DNA of 64,000 bases, from contig NZ_LNQC01000036.1 of assembly GCF_001651855.1 (NCBI RefSeq), positions 1-64,000 of the forward strand, given 5' to 3'. This DNA comes from Sinorhizobium americanum. Lineage in GTDB: Bacteria; Pseudomonadota; Alphaproteobacteria; Rhizobiales; Rhizobiaceae. A program made the position numbers and the translations under genes. The notes under the pieces are model-generated. The model did not search any database. It was not told the DNA's origin and saw nothing but the letters and a program-made list of their open reading frames with translations. This document shows, piece by piece, positions 16,894 through 26,964 of the stretch. Within the stretch, counting starts at the first letter, position 1; each line of letters begins with the position of its first letter.

Positions 16894-18315
16894 ATGATTG
16901 AACGGGACCAGATAGACGCACTCGTGCACCTCCTCGGTGACAAGGGCGTCGTTGCGCGCCAGCAGGACATGCAAGGTTACGAGCTAGGTGCGCGCTACGA
17001 CCGAGGTCGCGCCGCCGCCGTTTTGCGTCCAACGACGACGGCCGAGGTTTCCGCCGTCGTCTCCTATTGCGTGCGCAACGGCATCGCCCTCGTCCCGCAA
17101 GCCGGCAATACCGGCCTCGTCTCCGGCTCGACACCCGACGGTTCCGGCACTGAAATGGTGCTCAGCCTCGATCGGCTGACCCGCCGTTTCGAGCTCGACC
17201 TCGACAATCGCTCGGTCCGTGTCGATGCCGGCTTCCGTCTTTCCGATCTCAACAGGAAGCTCGAGGAGCACGACCTGTTCTTCCCGATCGACCTCGGCGC
17301 CGATCCGCGTCTCGGCGGCATGATCGCCACCAACACCGGCGGTTCGCGTTTCCTGAAATATGGCGACGTCCGCCGCAACACACTGGGGCTGAAAGTTGTG
17401 CTTGCCGACGGGGCCGGCACGGTGCTCGACCTCGACTCGGACCTGCGCAAGAACAATACCGGCGTCGACTGGAAACAGATCTTCATCGGCACCTCCGGCG
17501 CCTTCGGCATCGTCACCGAATGCGTGCTCAATCTCGAACGGCTGCCGAAGCAGGCGGCGACCGCCTTCCTGGTGCCGGCGAGCGGCGCGCAGGTGCTGCC
17601 GCTCTTGAACGCGATGGAGGAGCGGCTCGGCGCCTACCTCTCGGCATTCGAGGGCATGTCGGAAAACGCCATCGCCGCCGCTTTCGCGCATGTGCCGTCG
17701 CTCAAGAATCCGTTCCAGGGCGGCAAAATTCCCGACTACGTCATCCTTGCGGAAATCTCCCGCACCTGGGCGCCGCGCGAGGGCGAGCAACCGCTCGATG
17801 CAGTTCTCGAAACTGCGCTGGCGGAAATATGGGAGCTGGAGGAAGCGCCGCTCGCCGACGCCTTGATCGGGCCGCCGCACGAGACCTGGGCTCTGCGCCA
17901 CGCGCTTTCGGAGGGGGTAAAGCACCTCGGCAAGCTGATCGCCTTCGATCTGTCCTTCCGCCGGGGTGACATCATGGCCTTCTGCGACCATATGAAGGCG
18001 GAAATGCCGGAGAAATTTGCCGGCGTGACGGTCTGCGACTTCGGCCATATCGGCGACGGCGGCGTCCACTTCAACCTGGTCGTCGCGAAAGATAGCCCGC
18101 TATTGGCTGATCCGAACTTCGAGCAGCGCCTGCGCGAATGGGTCTTCACCGTCGCGGTCGAACAGTACCGAGGCAGCTTCAGCGCAGAGCATGCGATCGG
18201 CCGCCGCAACCAGGCAATTTACGATTTCTACACGCCGGAAAAACTGAAAGAGATGGCCGCTGGCCTGAAGACGATCACTTCGCCGGGCAAGCTCGGCAGC
18301 GTGCGCTTCGGCTAG
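16894..18315 (+). CDS. FAD-linked D-2-hydroxyglutarate dehydrogenase
   Basis: A 473-residue flavoenzyme of the FAD_binding_4 / FAD-oxidase_C family. The FAD domain occupies about residues 35-215 (VPQAGNTGLVSGSTP, NTGGSRFLKYGDVRRNTLG, IFIGTSGAFGIVTE). The C-terminal domain has the metal/substrate motif CDFGHIGDGGVHFN and SAEHAIGRRN, where most relatives read SAEHGIG. Relatives oxidise D-lactate, glycolate or D-2-hydroxyglutarate; the last is favoured here because hglS directly upstream makes D-2-hydroxyglutarate. The product is 2-oxoglutarate, entering the TCA cycle. ATG 16894 has GAGG upstream and lies 13 bases after the hglS stop, so the two are cotranscribed. Confidence 0.88.
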   Translation: MIERDQIDALVHLLGDKGVVARQQDMQGYELGARYDRGRAAAVLRPTTTAEVSAVVSYCVRNGIALVPQAGNTGLVSGSTPDGSGTEMVLSLDRLTRRFELDLDNRSVRVDAGFRLSDLNRKLEEHDLFFPIDLGADPRLGGMIATNTGGSRFLKYGDVRRNTLGLKVVLADGAGTVLDLDSDLRKNNTGVDWKQIFIGTSGAFGIVTECVLNLERLPKQAATAFLVPASGAQVLPLLNAMEERLGAYLSAFEGMSENAIAAAFAHVPSLKNPFQGGKIPDYVILAEISRTWAPREGEQPLDAVLETALAEIWELEEAPLADALIGPPHETWALRHALSEGVKHLGKLIAFDLSFRRGDIMAFCDHMKAEMPEKFAGVTVCDFGHIGDGGVHFNLVVAKDSPLLADPNFEQRLREWVFTVAVEQYRGSFSAEHAIGRRNQAIYDFYTPEKLKEMAAGLKTITSPGKLGSVRFG

Positions 18316-18362
18316 GTCGCCGCGCAGCCCGCGCCAACAAGGAAAACACGGGAGTTAGACAG

Positions 18363-19895
18363 ATGAACATTGCAGCAAAGAACACCGACGTCGCAAAGGA
18401 GGCAGCCGCCCTCCTCGACAAGATGGGCGTCGCGAAAGAACTGTATACCGGCGGTGACATGCCCTCCTACAGCCCGGTCACCGGCGAGCAGATCGCCAGC
18501 CTCAAGACCGTTTCGGCCGCCGAAGCCGCCCGCAAGATCGAGAAGGCCGACGAGGCCTTCCGTGCCTGGCGCCTGGTGCCGGCGCCGAAGCGCGGCGAGC
18601 TCGTTCGTCTGCTCGGTGAGGAGCTGCGCGCCTTCAAGGCCGACCTCGGCCGCCTCGTCTCGCTCGAGGCCGGCAAGATCCCGTCGGAAGGTCTCGGCGA
18701 AGTGCAGGAGATGATCGACATCTGCGATTTCGCCGTCGGCCTTTCCCGCCAGCTCTACGGCCTGACGATCGCCACCGAGCGTCCGGGCCACCGCATGATG
18801 GAAACCTGGCATCCGCTCGGTGTCGTCGGCATCATCTCGGCCTTCAACTTCCCGGTCGCCGTCTGGTCGTGGAATGCCGCACTGGCGCTCGTCTGCGGCA
18901 ACGCCGTCGTCTGGAAGCCGTCCGAAAAGACGCCACTCACCGCCCTTGCATCGCAAGCTATTCTCGAACGCGCCCTCGCCCGCTTCGGCGATGCGCCGGA
19001 GGGCCTCTCGGAGGTGCTGATCGGCGACCGTTCGATCGGCGAGGTACTCGTCGACCATCCGAAGGTGCCGCTGGTCTCGGCAACCGGCTCCACCCGCATG
19101 GGCCGTGAGGTCGGTCCGCGGCTTGCCAAGCGCTTCGCCCGCTCGATCCTCGAGCTCGGCGGCAACAATGGCGGCATCGTCTGCCCCTCAGCCGATCTCG
19201 ACATGGCGCTGCGCGCCATCGCCTTCGGCGCCATGGGCACCGCCGGCCAGCGCTGCACGACACTGCGCCGCCTCTTCGTGCATGAGAGCGTCTATGACGA
19301 GCTCGTGCCGCGGCTGAAGAAGGCCTACGCGTCGGTCTCCGTCGGCAACCCGCTGGAATCGACCGCGCTGGTCGGCCCGCTCGTCGACAGGGCCGCCTTC
19401 GATAACATGCAGAAGGCGATTGCCGAGGCGAGGGCCGAGGGCGGCGCGGTAACCGGCGGCGAACGCGTCGAGCTTGGCTACGAGAACGGCTACTACGTCA
19501 AGCCGGCGCTCGTCGAAATGCCGAAGCAGGCGGGCCCCGTGCTCGAAGAGACCTTCGCGCCGATCCTCTATGTCATGAAGTACAGCGACTTCGACGCGGC
19601 GATCGCCGATCACAATTCGGTCGCGGCAGGCCTCTCGTCGTCGGTCTTCACCCGCGACATGCAGGAATCCGAGCGCTTCCTCGCGGCCGACGGCTCCGAC
19701 TGCGGCATCGCCAATGTGAATATCGGCACGTCCGGCGCGGAAATCGGCGGCGCCTTTGGCGGCGAGAAGGAAACCGGCGGCGGCCGCGAATCCGGCTCCG
19801 ACGCCTGGAAGGCCTATATGCGCCGCGCCACCAACACGGTGAACTATTCGAAGGCTCTGCCGCTGGCGCAGGGCGTGTCGTTTGACATCGAATAA
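18363..19895 (+). CDS. amaB: L-2-aminoadipate-6-semialdehyde / piperideine-6-carboxylate dehydrogenase
   Basis: A 510-residue aldehyde dehydrogenase of the ALDH7A1/AmaB type, oxidising 2-aminoadipate 6-semialdehyde (in equilibrium with piperideine-6-carboxylate) to 2-aminoadipate with NAD+. Seen: cofactor segment GVVGIISAFNFPVAVWSWN, catalytic Glu in ILELGGNNGG, catalytic Cys in GTAGQRCTTLRRL, and the ALDH7-type tail NVNIGTSGAEIGGAFGGEK. The ELGGNNG form, not ELGGKNP, marks this subfamily. ATG 18363 is preceded by GGGAG; the gene lies 47 bases after the D-2-hydroxyglutarate dehydrogenase gene and 19 bases before aatB. Context supports lysine/pipecolate breakdown. Confidence 0.92.
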   Translation: MNIAAKNTDVAKEAAALLDKMGVAKELYTGGDMPSYSPVTGEQIASLKTVSAAEAARKIEKADEAFRAWRLVPAPKRGELVRLLGEELRAFKADLGRLVSLEAGKIPSEGLGEVQEMIDICDFAVGLSRQLYGLTIATERPGHRMMETWHPLGVVGIISAFNFPVAVWSWNAALALVCGNAVVWKPSEKTPLTALASQAILERALARFGDAPEGLSEVLIGDRSIGEVLVDHPKVPLVSATGSTRMGREVGPRLAKRFARSILELGGNNGGIVCPSADLDMALRAIAFGAMGTAGQRCTTLRRLFVHESVYDELVPRLKKAYASVSVGNPLESTALVGPLVDRAAFDNMQKAIAEARAEGGAVTGGERVELGYENGYYVKPALVEMPKQAGPVLEETFAPILYVMKYSDFDAAIADHNSVAAGLSSSVFTRDMQESERFLAADGSDCGIANVNIGTSGAEIGGAFGGEKETGGGRESGSDAWKAYMRRATNTVNYSKALPLAQGVSFDIE

Positions 19896-19914
19896 TCATC
19901 GCACAGGATCGGTC

Positions 19915-21147
19915 ATGACCATCAATGCAACGGTCAAGGAGGCGGGCTTTCTGCCCGCCTCGCGGATTGCCTCGATCGGCGTTTCGGAAATCCTGAAGAT
20001 CGGCGCGCGTGCCAGCGCCATGAAACGTGAAGGCAAGCCGGTGATCATCCTCGGCGCCGGCGAGCCCGATTTCGACACGCCGGACCACGTGAAAGAAGCT
20101 GCCTCAGAAGCGATCCGGCGCGGCGAGACGAAATACACGGCCCTCGACGGCTCGCCGCAATTGAAGAAGGCGATCCGCGAAAAGTTCCAGCGCGAGAACG
20201 GCCTCGTCTACGAGCTCGACGAGATCACGGTTGCGACCGGCGCTAAGCAGATCCTCTTCAACGCCATGATGGCGTCGATCAACCCCGGCGACGAGGTGAT
20301 CATCCCGACGCCCTACTGGACCTCCTATTCGGACATCGTGCAGATCTGCGAGGGCAAGCCGGTGTCGATCGCCTGCGATCAATCGTCGGGTTTCCGCCTG
20401 ACAGCGGAAAAGCTCGAAGCGGCGATCACGCCGAAGACCCGCTGGGTACTGCTCAACTCGCCTTCGAACCCGTCCGGTGCCGCTTACAGCGCAGCCGACT
20501 ACCGGCCGCTGCTCGACGTTCTGCTCAAGCACCCGCATGTCTGGCTGCTCGTCGACGACATGTACGAGCACATCGTCTATGACGGCTTCCGCTTCGTCAC
20601 CCCCGCCCAACTCGAACCTCGGCTGAAAGACCGCACGCTGACCGTCAACGGGGTGTCAAAGGCCTATGCGATGACCGGCTGGCGGATCGGCTATGCCGGC
20701 GGCCCGCCCGCCCTCATCAAGGCGATGGCCGTCGTCCAGAGCCAGGCGACCTCCTGCCCGTCCTCCGTGAGCCAGGCGGCCTCCGTTGCGGCGCTGACCG
20801 GTCCACAGGATTTCCTGAAGGAACGCACCGCGAGCTTTCAGCGCCGCCGCGATCTCGTCGTCAGCGGTCTGAACGCCATCGACGGCCTCGATTGCCGCGT
20901 GCCGGAAGGCGCCTTCTACACCTTCGCCGGCTGCGCCGGCATGCTCGGCCGGGTGACGCCCTCCGGTAAGCGGATCGAGACCGATGGGGATTTCTGCGCC
21001 TATCTGCTCGACGACGCCCACGTCGCCGTGGTCCCCGGCTCGGCCTTCGGCCTCTCGCCCTTCTTCCGCATCTCCTACGCGACCTCGGAGGCGGAGCTGA
21101 AGGCGGCACTCACCCGCATTGCCGCTGCCTGTGCGCGGCTTTCTTAA
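19915..21147 (+). CDS. aatB: Class I aminotransferase AatB (aspartate-type; possible 2-aminoadipate transaminase)
   Basis: A 410-residue PLP enzyme of aminotransferase fold type I, gamma subgroup. It matches the remembered sequence and exact length of Sinorhizobium AatB (MTINATVKEAGF..., ASRIASIGVSEILKIGARA). PLP lysine is in VNGVSKAYAMTGWRIGY; LLNSPSNPSGAAYS and FRISYAT hold the Asn and the carboxylate-binding Arg. AatB is classically an aspartate aminotransferase, but here it is the fourth gene of a run whose other members handle 2-aminoadipate semialdehyde, 2-oxoadipate and D-2-hydroxyglutarate, and a 2-aminoadipate to 2-oxoadipate transamination is the only missing step. ATG 19915 follows the amaB stop by 19 bases. 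A 37-bp inverted repeat lies downstream. Confidence 0.92.
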   Translation: MTINATVKEAGFLPASRIASIGVSEILKIGARASAMKREGKPVIILGAGEPDFDTPDHVKEAASEAIRRGETKYTALDGSPQLKKAIREKFQRENGLVYELDEITVATGAKQILFNAMMASINPGDEVIIPTPYWTSYSDIVQICEGKPVSIACDQSSGFRLTAEKLEAAITPKTRWVLLNSPSNPSGAAYSAADYRPLLDVLLKHPHVWLLVDDMYEHIVYDGFRFVTPAQLEPRLKDRTLTVNGVSKAYAMTGWRIGYAGGPPALIKAMAVVQSQATSCPSSVSQAASVAALTGPQDFLKERTASFQRRRDLVVSGLNAIDGLDCRVPEGAFYTFAGCAGMLGRVTPSGKRIETDGDFCAYLLDDAHVAVVPGSAFGLSPFFRISYATSEAELKAALTRIAAACARLS

Positions 21148-21171
21148 GTCTGGTGAGTACGGGTCGTAAGA

Positions 21172-21331
21172 CCCCTCCCCAACCCCTCCCCACAGGTGGG
21201 AGGGGCTTAACCTGCGGCACTCACTTCGCCTCGCTTGCATCGTTGCAGCAGGGTCGAGCTTAGGAAAATGGCAGCCCGGGCGCCGCGCGCACCAAAGCCC
21301 CTCCCACCTGTGGGGAGGGGTTGGGGAGGGG
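21172..21331. repeat. 160-bp element with perfect 37-bp inverted ends
   Basis: Bases 21172-21208 are the exact reverse complement of 21295-21331 (37 of 37), separated by 86 bases. The arms are C/G-rich (CCCCTCCCCAACCCC and its complement) and each also contains a small internal palindrome around CCCCACAGGTGGG. It lies between convergent aatB and the XRE-cupin gene. The layout resembles a miniature inverted-repeat element and could also form a bidirectional termination or RNA-stabilising hairpin. No transposase frame is present. Confidence 0.85.
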
Positions 21332-21368
21332 CATTCTCGCGCTGTCGTCACCGCGGCCTTCTTTGCTC

Positions 21369-21917
21369 TCAAAACGTCGGCGGCGTGCAGGCGCTGATCA
21401 CCTCGCAGGGCACCGGCCCGACGCAGCGGAAGCGGTGCGGGCGCCGGCTTTCGAAATAATAGGCATCTCCCGGCCCGAGGATGCGGCGCTCGTGGTCGAC
21501 GGTGACCTCCAGACGTCCGGAAAGCACGATCCCGCCCTCCTCGCCTTCATGCACTAGCGGCACCTTGCCGGTGTCTGCCCCCGGCTGATAGCACTCCTTC
21601 AGGATCTGCAGGCCGCGGCCGAAGAGATTGTCGCCGATCTGGCGATAGGAAATCGGCCCCTTGCCGATCTCCACCAGCTCGTCGGCCGCATAGAAGGCCT
21701 TGCGCGGCTTTTCCGGCTCGAAGGAGAAGAACTCGGCAAGCCCGATCGGAATGCCGTCGAGAATCCGCTTCAGCGCACCGACCGAAGGGTTCGAGGCGTT
21801 CGATTCGATCAGCGAAATGGTCGAGTTGGTGACGCCCGCTCGCTTCGCCAATTCGCGCTGGGAGAGATTGTGCATCAGCCGCACATGCCGCAGGCGGCTG
21901 CCGATATCGACGTTCAC
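21369..21917 (-). CDS. XRE-family regulator with C-terminal cupin domain (PuuR-like)
   Basis: A 182-residue regulator. Residues about 5-60 form an XRE HTH (SRLRHVRLMHNLSQRELAKR, then TNSTISLIESNASNPSVGALKRIL); residues about 105-178 are a small cupin (VHEGEEGGIVLSGRLEVTVD, GPGDAYYFESRRPHRFR). This domain order is typical of regulators of polyamine, amino-acid and amine catabolism such as PuuR. It is divergent from the class III transaminase at 22064 with 146 bases between the starts, so it probably controls that gene and itself. The ligand is unknown. The 3' end faces the inverted-repeat element. Confidence 0.87.
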   Translation of the reverse strand: MNVDIGSRLRHVRLMHNLSQRELAKRAGVTNSTISLIESNASNPSVGALKRILDGIPIGLAEFFSFEPEKPRKAFYAADELVEIGKGPISYRQIGDNLFGRGLQILKECYQPGADTGKVPLVHEGEEGGIVLSGRLEVTVDHERRILGPGDAYYFESRRPHRFRCVGPVPCEVISACTPPTF

Positions 21918-22063
21918 TCGCAGATCCCCTGTTGACGTTGTTCGGAATATCGAAACTCTATCAAACAGAGGCTAGGAAATCCAATGGCTTAGTTCAATGA
22001 AGAAAAGGACTTGTTTGCCAATCCAAATCATGGCGTCAATCCCCCACCTGACAGGAGGATGCC

Positions 22064-23401
22064 ATGAACGCCCACAACAAGCCCAATACCCCGGTTCTCG
22101 ACAGCTACTGGATGCCCTTTACCGCCAATCGCCAGTTCAAGGCGGCGCCGCGCCTGCTCGCCTCGGCCGAGGGCATGCATTACACCAGCGTCGACGGACG
22201 CAGGATTCTCGACGGCACCGCCGGCCTCTGGTGCGTCAATGCCGGCCATGGCCGCCGGCAGATCGCCGCCGCCGTCGAGCGGCAGCTTTCGACCATGGAC
22301 TTCGCCCCGTCCTTCCAGATGGGCCATCCGATCGCCTTCGACTTTGCCGAGCGGCTGGCCGAAATTGCCCCGGGCCCGGCGGGCGCCAAGCTCGATCGGG
22401 TGTTCTTCACCGGCTCCGGCTCGGAATCGGTCGACACGGCGCTGAAGATCGCGCTCGCCTATCAGCGCGCGATCGGCCAAGGCACCCGCACCCGTTTGAT
22501 CGGCCGCGAGCGTGGCTATCACGGGGTCGGCTTCGGCGGCATCTCGGTCGGCGGCATCCTCAACAATCGCCGCGTCTTTCCGCAACTTCCGGGCTCCGAC
22601 CATCTCCGCCACACCCATGACCTTGCCAGGAACGCCTTCGTCAAGGGCCAGCCGGAACATGGCGCCGACCTTGCCGATGACCTCGAAAGGCTGGTGGCGC
22701 TGCATGGCGCCGAGACGATCGCTGCCTGTATCGTCGAGCCCGTCGCCGGCTCGACCGGTGTGCTGATCCCGCCGAAGGGCTATCTCGAGCGGCTCCGCGC
22801 CATCTGCGACAAGCACGGCATCCTGTTGATCTTCGACGAGGTGATCACCGGCTTCGGCCGCCTCGGTGCCGCCTTCGCGACCGACTATTTCGGCGTCACG
22901 CCAGACCTCGTCACCACTGCCAAGGGGCTGACCAACGGCGCCATTCCGATGGGCGCGGTCTTTGCCAGCCGCAAGGTGCACGACGCGATGATGCAGGGGC
23001 CGGAAAGCCAGATCGAACTCTTCCACGGCTACACCTATTCCGGCCACCCGGCCGCCTGCGCCGCCGGCATCGCCACCCTCGACATCTATCGCGACGAGGG
23101 GCTAATGACCCGCGCCGCCGAGCTGCAGGAGGACTGGCACGAGGCGATGCATTCGCTGCGGGGCCTGCCGCATGTCATCGACATCCGCACCATCGGCCTC
23201 ATCGCCGGCATCGAGCTCAAATCCCGCGACGGCGCACCCGGCGCCCGCGCCTACGATGTCTTCGTCGATTGCTTCGAAAAGGGTCTGTTGATCCGCGTCA
23301 CCGGCGACATCATCGCCTTCTCGCCGCCGCTGATTGTCGAGAAGCAGCAATTCGGCGAGATCGTCTCAATCCTCGGCGATGCCCTGAAACGGGTGCAGTA
23401 A
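22064..23401 (+). CDS. Class III aminotransferase (omega-amino acid:pyruvate type)
   Basis: A 445-residue PLP enzyme of the class III (ornithine/omega-amino acid) transaminases. It opens with SYWMPFTANRQFKAAPRLL, the pattern of beta-alanine:pyruvate and omega-amino acid:pyruvate transaminases; the PLP-lysine motif is TTAKGLTNGAIPMGAVF, the Asp that binds the pyridine N is in LIFDEVITGFGR, and FTGSGSESVDTALKIA binds phosphate. Substrates in this group range over beta-alanine, 4-aminobutyrate, taurine and amines, so the specific one is not assigned. The start has AGGAGG 5 bases upstream. It is divergent from the XRE-cupin gene, which suggests induction by an amine or amino acid. Confidence 0.9.
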   Translation: MNAHNKPNTPVLDSYWMPFTANRQFKAAPRLLASAEGMHYTSVDGRRILDGTAGLWCVNAGHGRRQIAAAVERQLSTMDFAPSFQMGHPIAFDFAERLAEIAPGPAGAKLDRVFFTGSGSESVDTALKIALAYQRAIGQGTRTRLIGRERGYHGVGFGGISVGGILNNRRVFPQLPGSDHLRHTHDLARNAFVKGQPEHGADLADDLERLVALHGAETIAACIVEPVAGSTGVLIPPKGYLERLRAICDKHGILLIFDEVITGFGRLGAAFATDYFGVTPDLVTTAKGLTNGAIPMGAVFASRKVHDAMMQGPESQIELFHGYTYSGHPAACAAGIATLDIYRDEGLMTRAAELQEDWHEAMHSLRGLPHVIDIRTIGLIAGIELKSRDGAPGARAYDVFVDCFEKGLLIRVTGDIIAFSPPLIVEKQQFGEIVSILGDALKRVQ

Positions 23402-23423
23402 CGGCCCCGGTGCGCTTGCACAC

Positions 23424-23462
23424 GGCCCCTCCCCCGGAAAAGGAGGGGCCAGCCCCCTTTTC
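23424..23462. terminator. Terminator between convergent genes
   Basis: GGCCCCTCC (23424-23432) pairs perfectly with GGAGGGGCC (23442-23450) over a 9-base loop, followed by CCCCCTTTTC on the plus strand. It ends the class III transaminase transcript and overlaps the 3' end of the DUF993 gene. Confidence 0.7.
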
Positions 23463-24633
23463 AAGCCGCCTGCTCTACCCCCAGAACTGCCAGCAGTCTG
23501 CGCATCCGCGCAGCCGCCAGTTCCGGCCTGTCAAGCACATTGGCCCGGTCGGCGAGGCGGAAGATCTCCGCATAGTGCAGCAACCCACGGGCCGACTGCA
23601 GCCCGGCCGGCAGGGTGAAATGGCGCTGGTGGCCGTTCAGCCAGGCAAGAAACACGACGCCGGCCTTGTAATATTGGGTCGGCGCCTCGAATATCTTGCG
23701 GGACAGCGGCACCGTGGGCTCGATGACGCCGCGGAAGGTGGCGAGATCGCCGGCCGCGAGTGCCGCAAGCGCCTTCGAGGCGGACGGCGCGACGGCGTCG
23801 AAGATGCCAAGCAGCGCATGGCTGTATTTCGTACCGTCGCCCTCGATCAGCTCGGCATAATTGAAGTCGTCGCCGGTGAAGCAGAGCACGCCATCCGGCA
23901 GCCGGTCGCGCAACGCCACTTCCTTGGCGTTGTCGAGCAGCGAGATCTTGATGCCTTCGACCTTGGCGCTGTTCTCTTCGATGATCGACAGAACCGTTTC
24001 GAGCGCCTCCCCGAAATTCTCGGAGCCCCAGTAGCCTCTCAGCTGCGGGTCGAACATGTCGCCGAGCCAGTGCAGCACGATTTTGTCCTTTGCCTGGGCG
24101 AGGATATGGCCGTAGACGCGCCGGTAGTCGTCCCCGGAGCGCGCGACGCGCGCCAGCGCCCGGCTTGCCATCATGATCGCACGCCCGCCCTCCCCCTCGA
24201 CGAAACCGACCTGCTCCTCATAGGCGGCGATGACATCCTCGATCGACCGCGCGTCCGCGGCAGCGAGATGGTCGGTGCCGGCGCCGCAGGCGAGATCCGC
24301 ACCCGGCACGCTGCGCGCTTCGGCAAGCGAACGGCGAATCAGTTCCTGGGCGCCCGCCCAGGAAAGCCCCATACCGCGCTGGGCGGTGTCCATCGCCTCG
24401 GCGATCTTGAAGCCGAGGCTCCACAGATGATGGCGGAAGGCCATCGTCGCCTCCCAGTCGATCGCCGGATTGCCCCAGGGATCGGCGTCGTGCAGCGGAT
24501 CGGAAACGACATGTGCGGCCGCATAGGCGATGCGGTTGAAGGTGGGCACCGAAGCCGGCCGGGTATTCGGCGATCCCTGGAGCCGGTATTCTTCGAGCGA
24601 GCCGTCCTGGCGCGGCAGCAAAAGGCTGGTCAT
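23461..24633 (-). CDS. DUF993 protein, dihydrodipicolinate-synthase-like TIM barrel
   Basis: A 390-residue protein of the DUF993 family, distantly related to the DHDPS/NAL class I aldolases. Visible features: WGNPAIDWEATMAFRHHLW, AGTDHL, a conserved IKISLLDNAKE segment that could carry the Schiff-base lysine, GVLCFTGDDFNYAELIEGDG, and a C-terminal helical part. The reaction is not established; a pyruvate-type aldol cleavage or condensation is the reasonable guess. Its promoter region contains a half-perfect copy (24672-24685) of the operator that also sits before the LacI operon at 24923 and the GMC operon at 39077. It therefore appears to belong to that catabolic regulon, transcribed divergently from lacI. 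Confidence 0.8.
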   Translation of the reverse strand: MTSLLLPRQDGSLEEYRLQGSPNTRPASVPTFNRIAYAAAHVVSDPLHDADPWGNPAIDWEATMAFRHHLWSLGFKIAEAMDTAQRGMGLSWAGAQELIRRSLAEARSVPGADLACGAGTDHLAAADARSIEDVIAAYEEQVGFVEGEGGRAIMMASRALARVARSGDDYRRVYGHILAQAKDKIVLHWLGDMFDPQLRGYWGSENFGEALETVLSIIEENSAKVEGIKISLLDNAKEVALRDRLPDGVLCFTGDDFNYAELIEGDGTKYSHALLGIFDAVAPSASKALAALAAGDLATFRGVIEPTVPLSRKIFEAPTQYYKAGVVFLAWLNGHQRHFTLPAGLQSARGLLHYAEIFRLADRANVLDRPELAAARMRRLLAVLGVEQAA

Positions 24634-24671
24634 CGGGCTTGATCCTCCTCAGATTTGTGGCAACGAGTAAT

Positions 24672-24685
24672 TTAGATCGTTCCAA
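24672..24685. promoter_or_regulatory. LacI-type operator upstream of the DUF993 gene
   Basis: TTAGATCGTTCCAA matches the perfect operator TTGGAACGTTCCAA in 12 of 14 positions, one half-site being exact. It lies 39 bases upstream of the DUF993 ATG. On the minus strand it falls within the 17-base spacer of a possible CTTGCA-N17-TTACTC promoter, so binding would block polymerase. Confidence 0.65.
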
Positions 24686-24856
24686 ATTGCAAGGCGGAAA
24701 ATTGTGTCCTTCGCGAGAGGCTATGGCGTGCGGCACGGCGCATCTATCGGTCTAAACCTACAAAAGCCTTGCAATGTAGGTGCATATCGCCTCTCTGCAT
24801 GGAGGAAGAAGCCTCGCCGCCGCACGCAGAGCCCCCAAAAATGTGAATGAAAGCCT

Positions 24857-24885
24857 CTTGACGAGATTGGAACGTTCCAATTATT
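24857..24885 (+). promoter_or_regulatory. Promoter with embedded LacI-type operator (lacI catabolic operon)
   Basis: CTTGAC (24857-24862) and ATTATT (24880-24885) are 17 bases apart, the normal rhizobial housekeeping spacing. The spacer is filled by a perfect 16-base palindrome ATTGGAACGTTCCAAT (24866-24881) with the central CG typical of LacI/GalR operators. It lies 42 bases before the lacI ATG, indicating autoregulation of the whole operon. Confidence 0.8.
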
Positions 24886-24922
24886 AAGGGCGGGACAGAT
24901 CAAATGCCAATGGGAGAACGAG

Positions 24923-26963
<2,041 letters not shown>

Positions 26964-26964
<1 letters not shown>

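Noticed and set aside
24721..24856. A/T-rich stretch upstream of lacI considered as a mobile-element scar
   Set aside because: No inverted ends, target duplication or transposase remnant; the base composition is adequately explained by two divergent promoters with operators.
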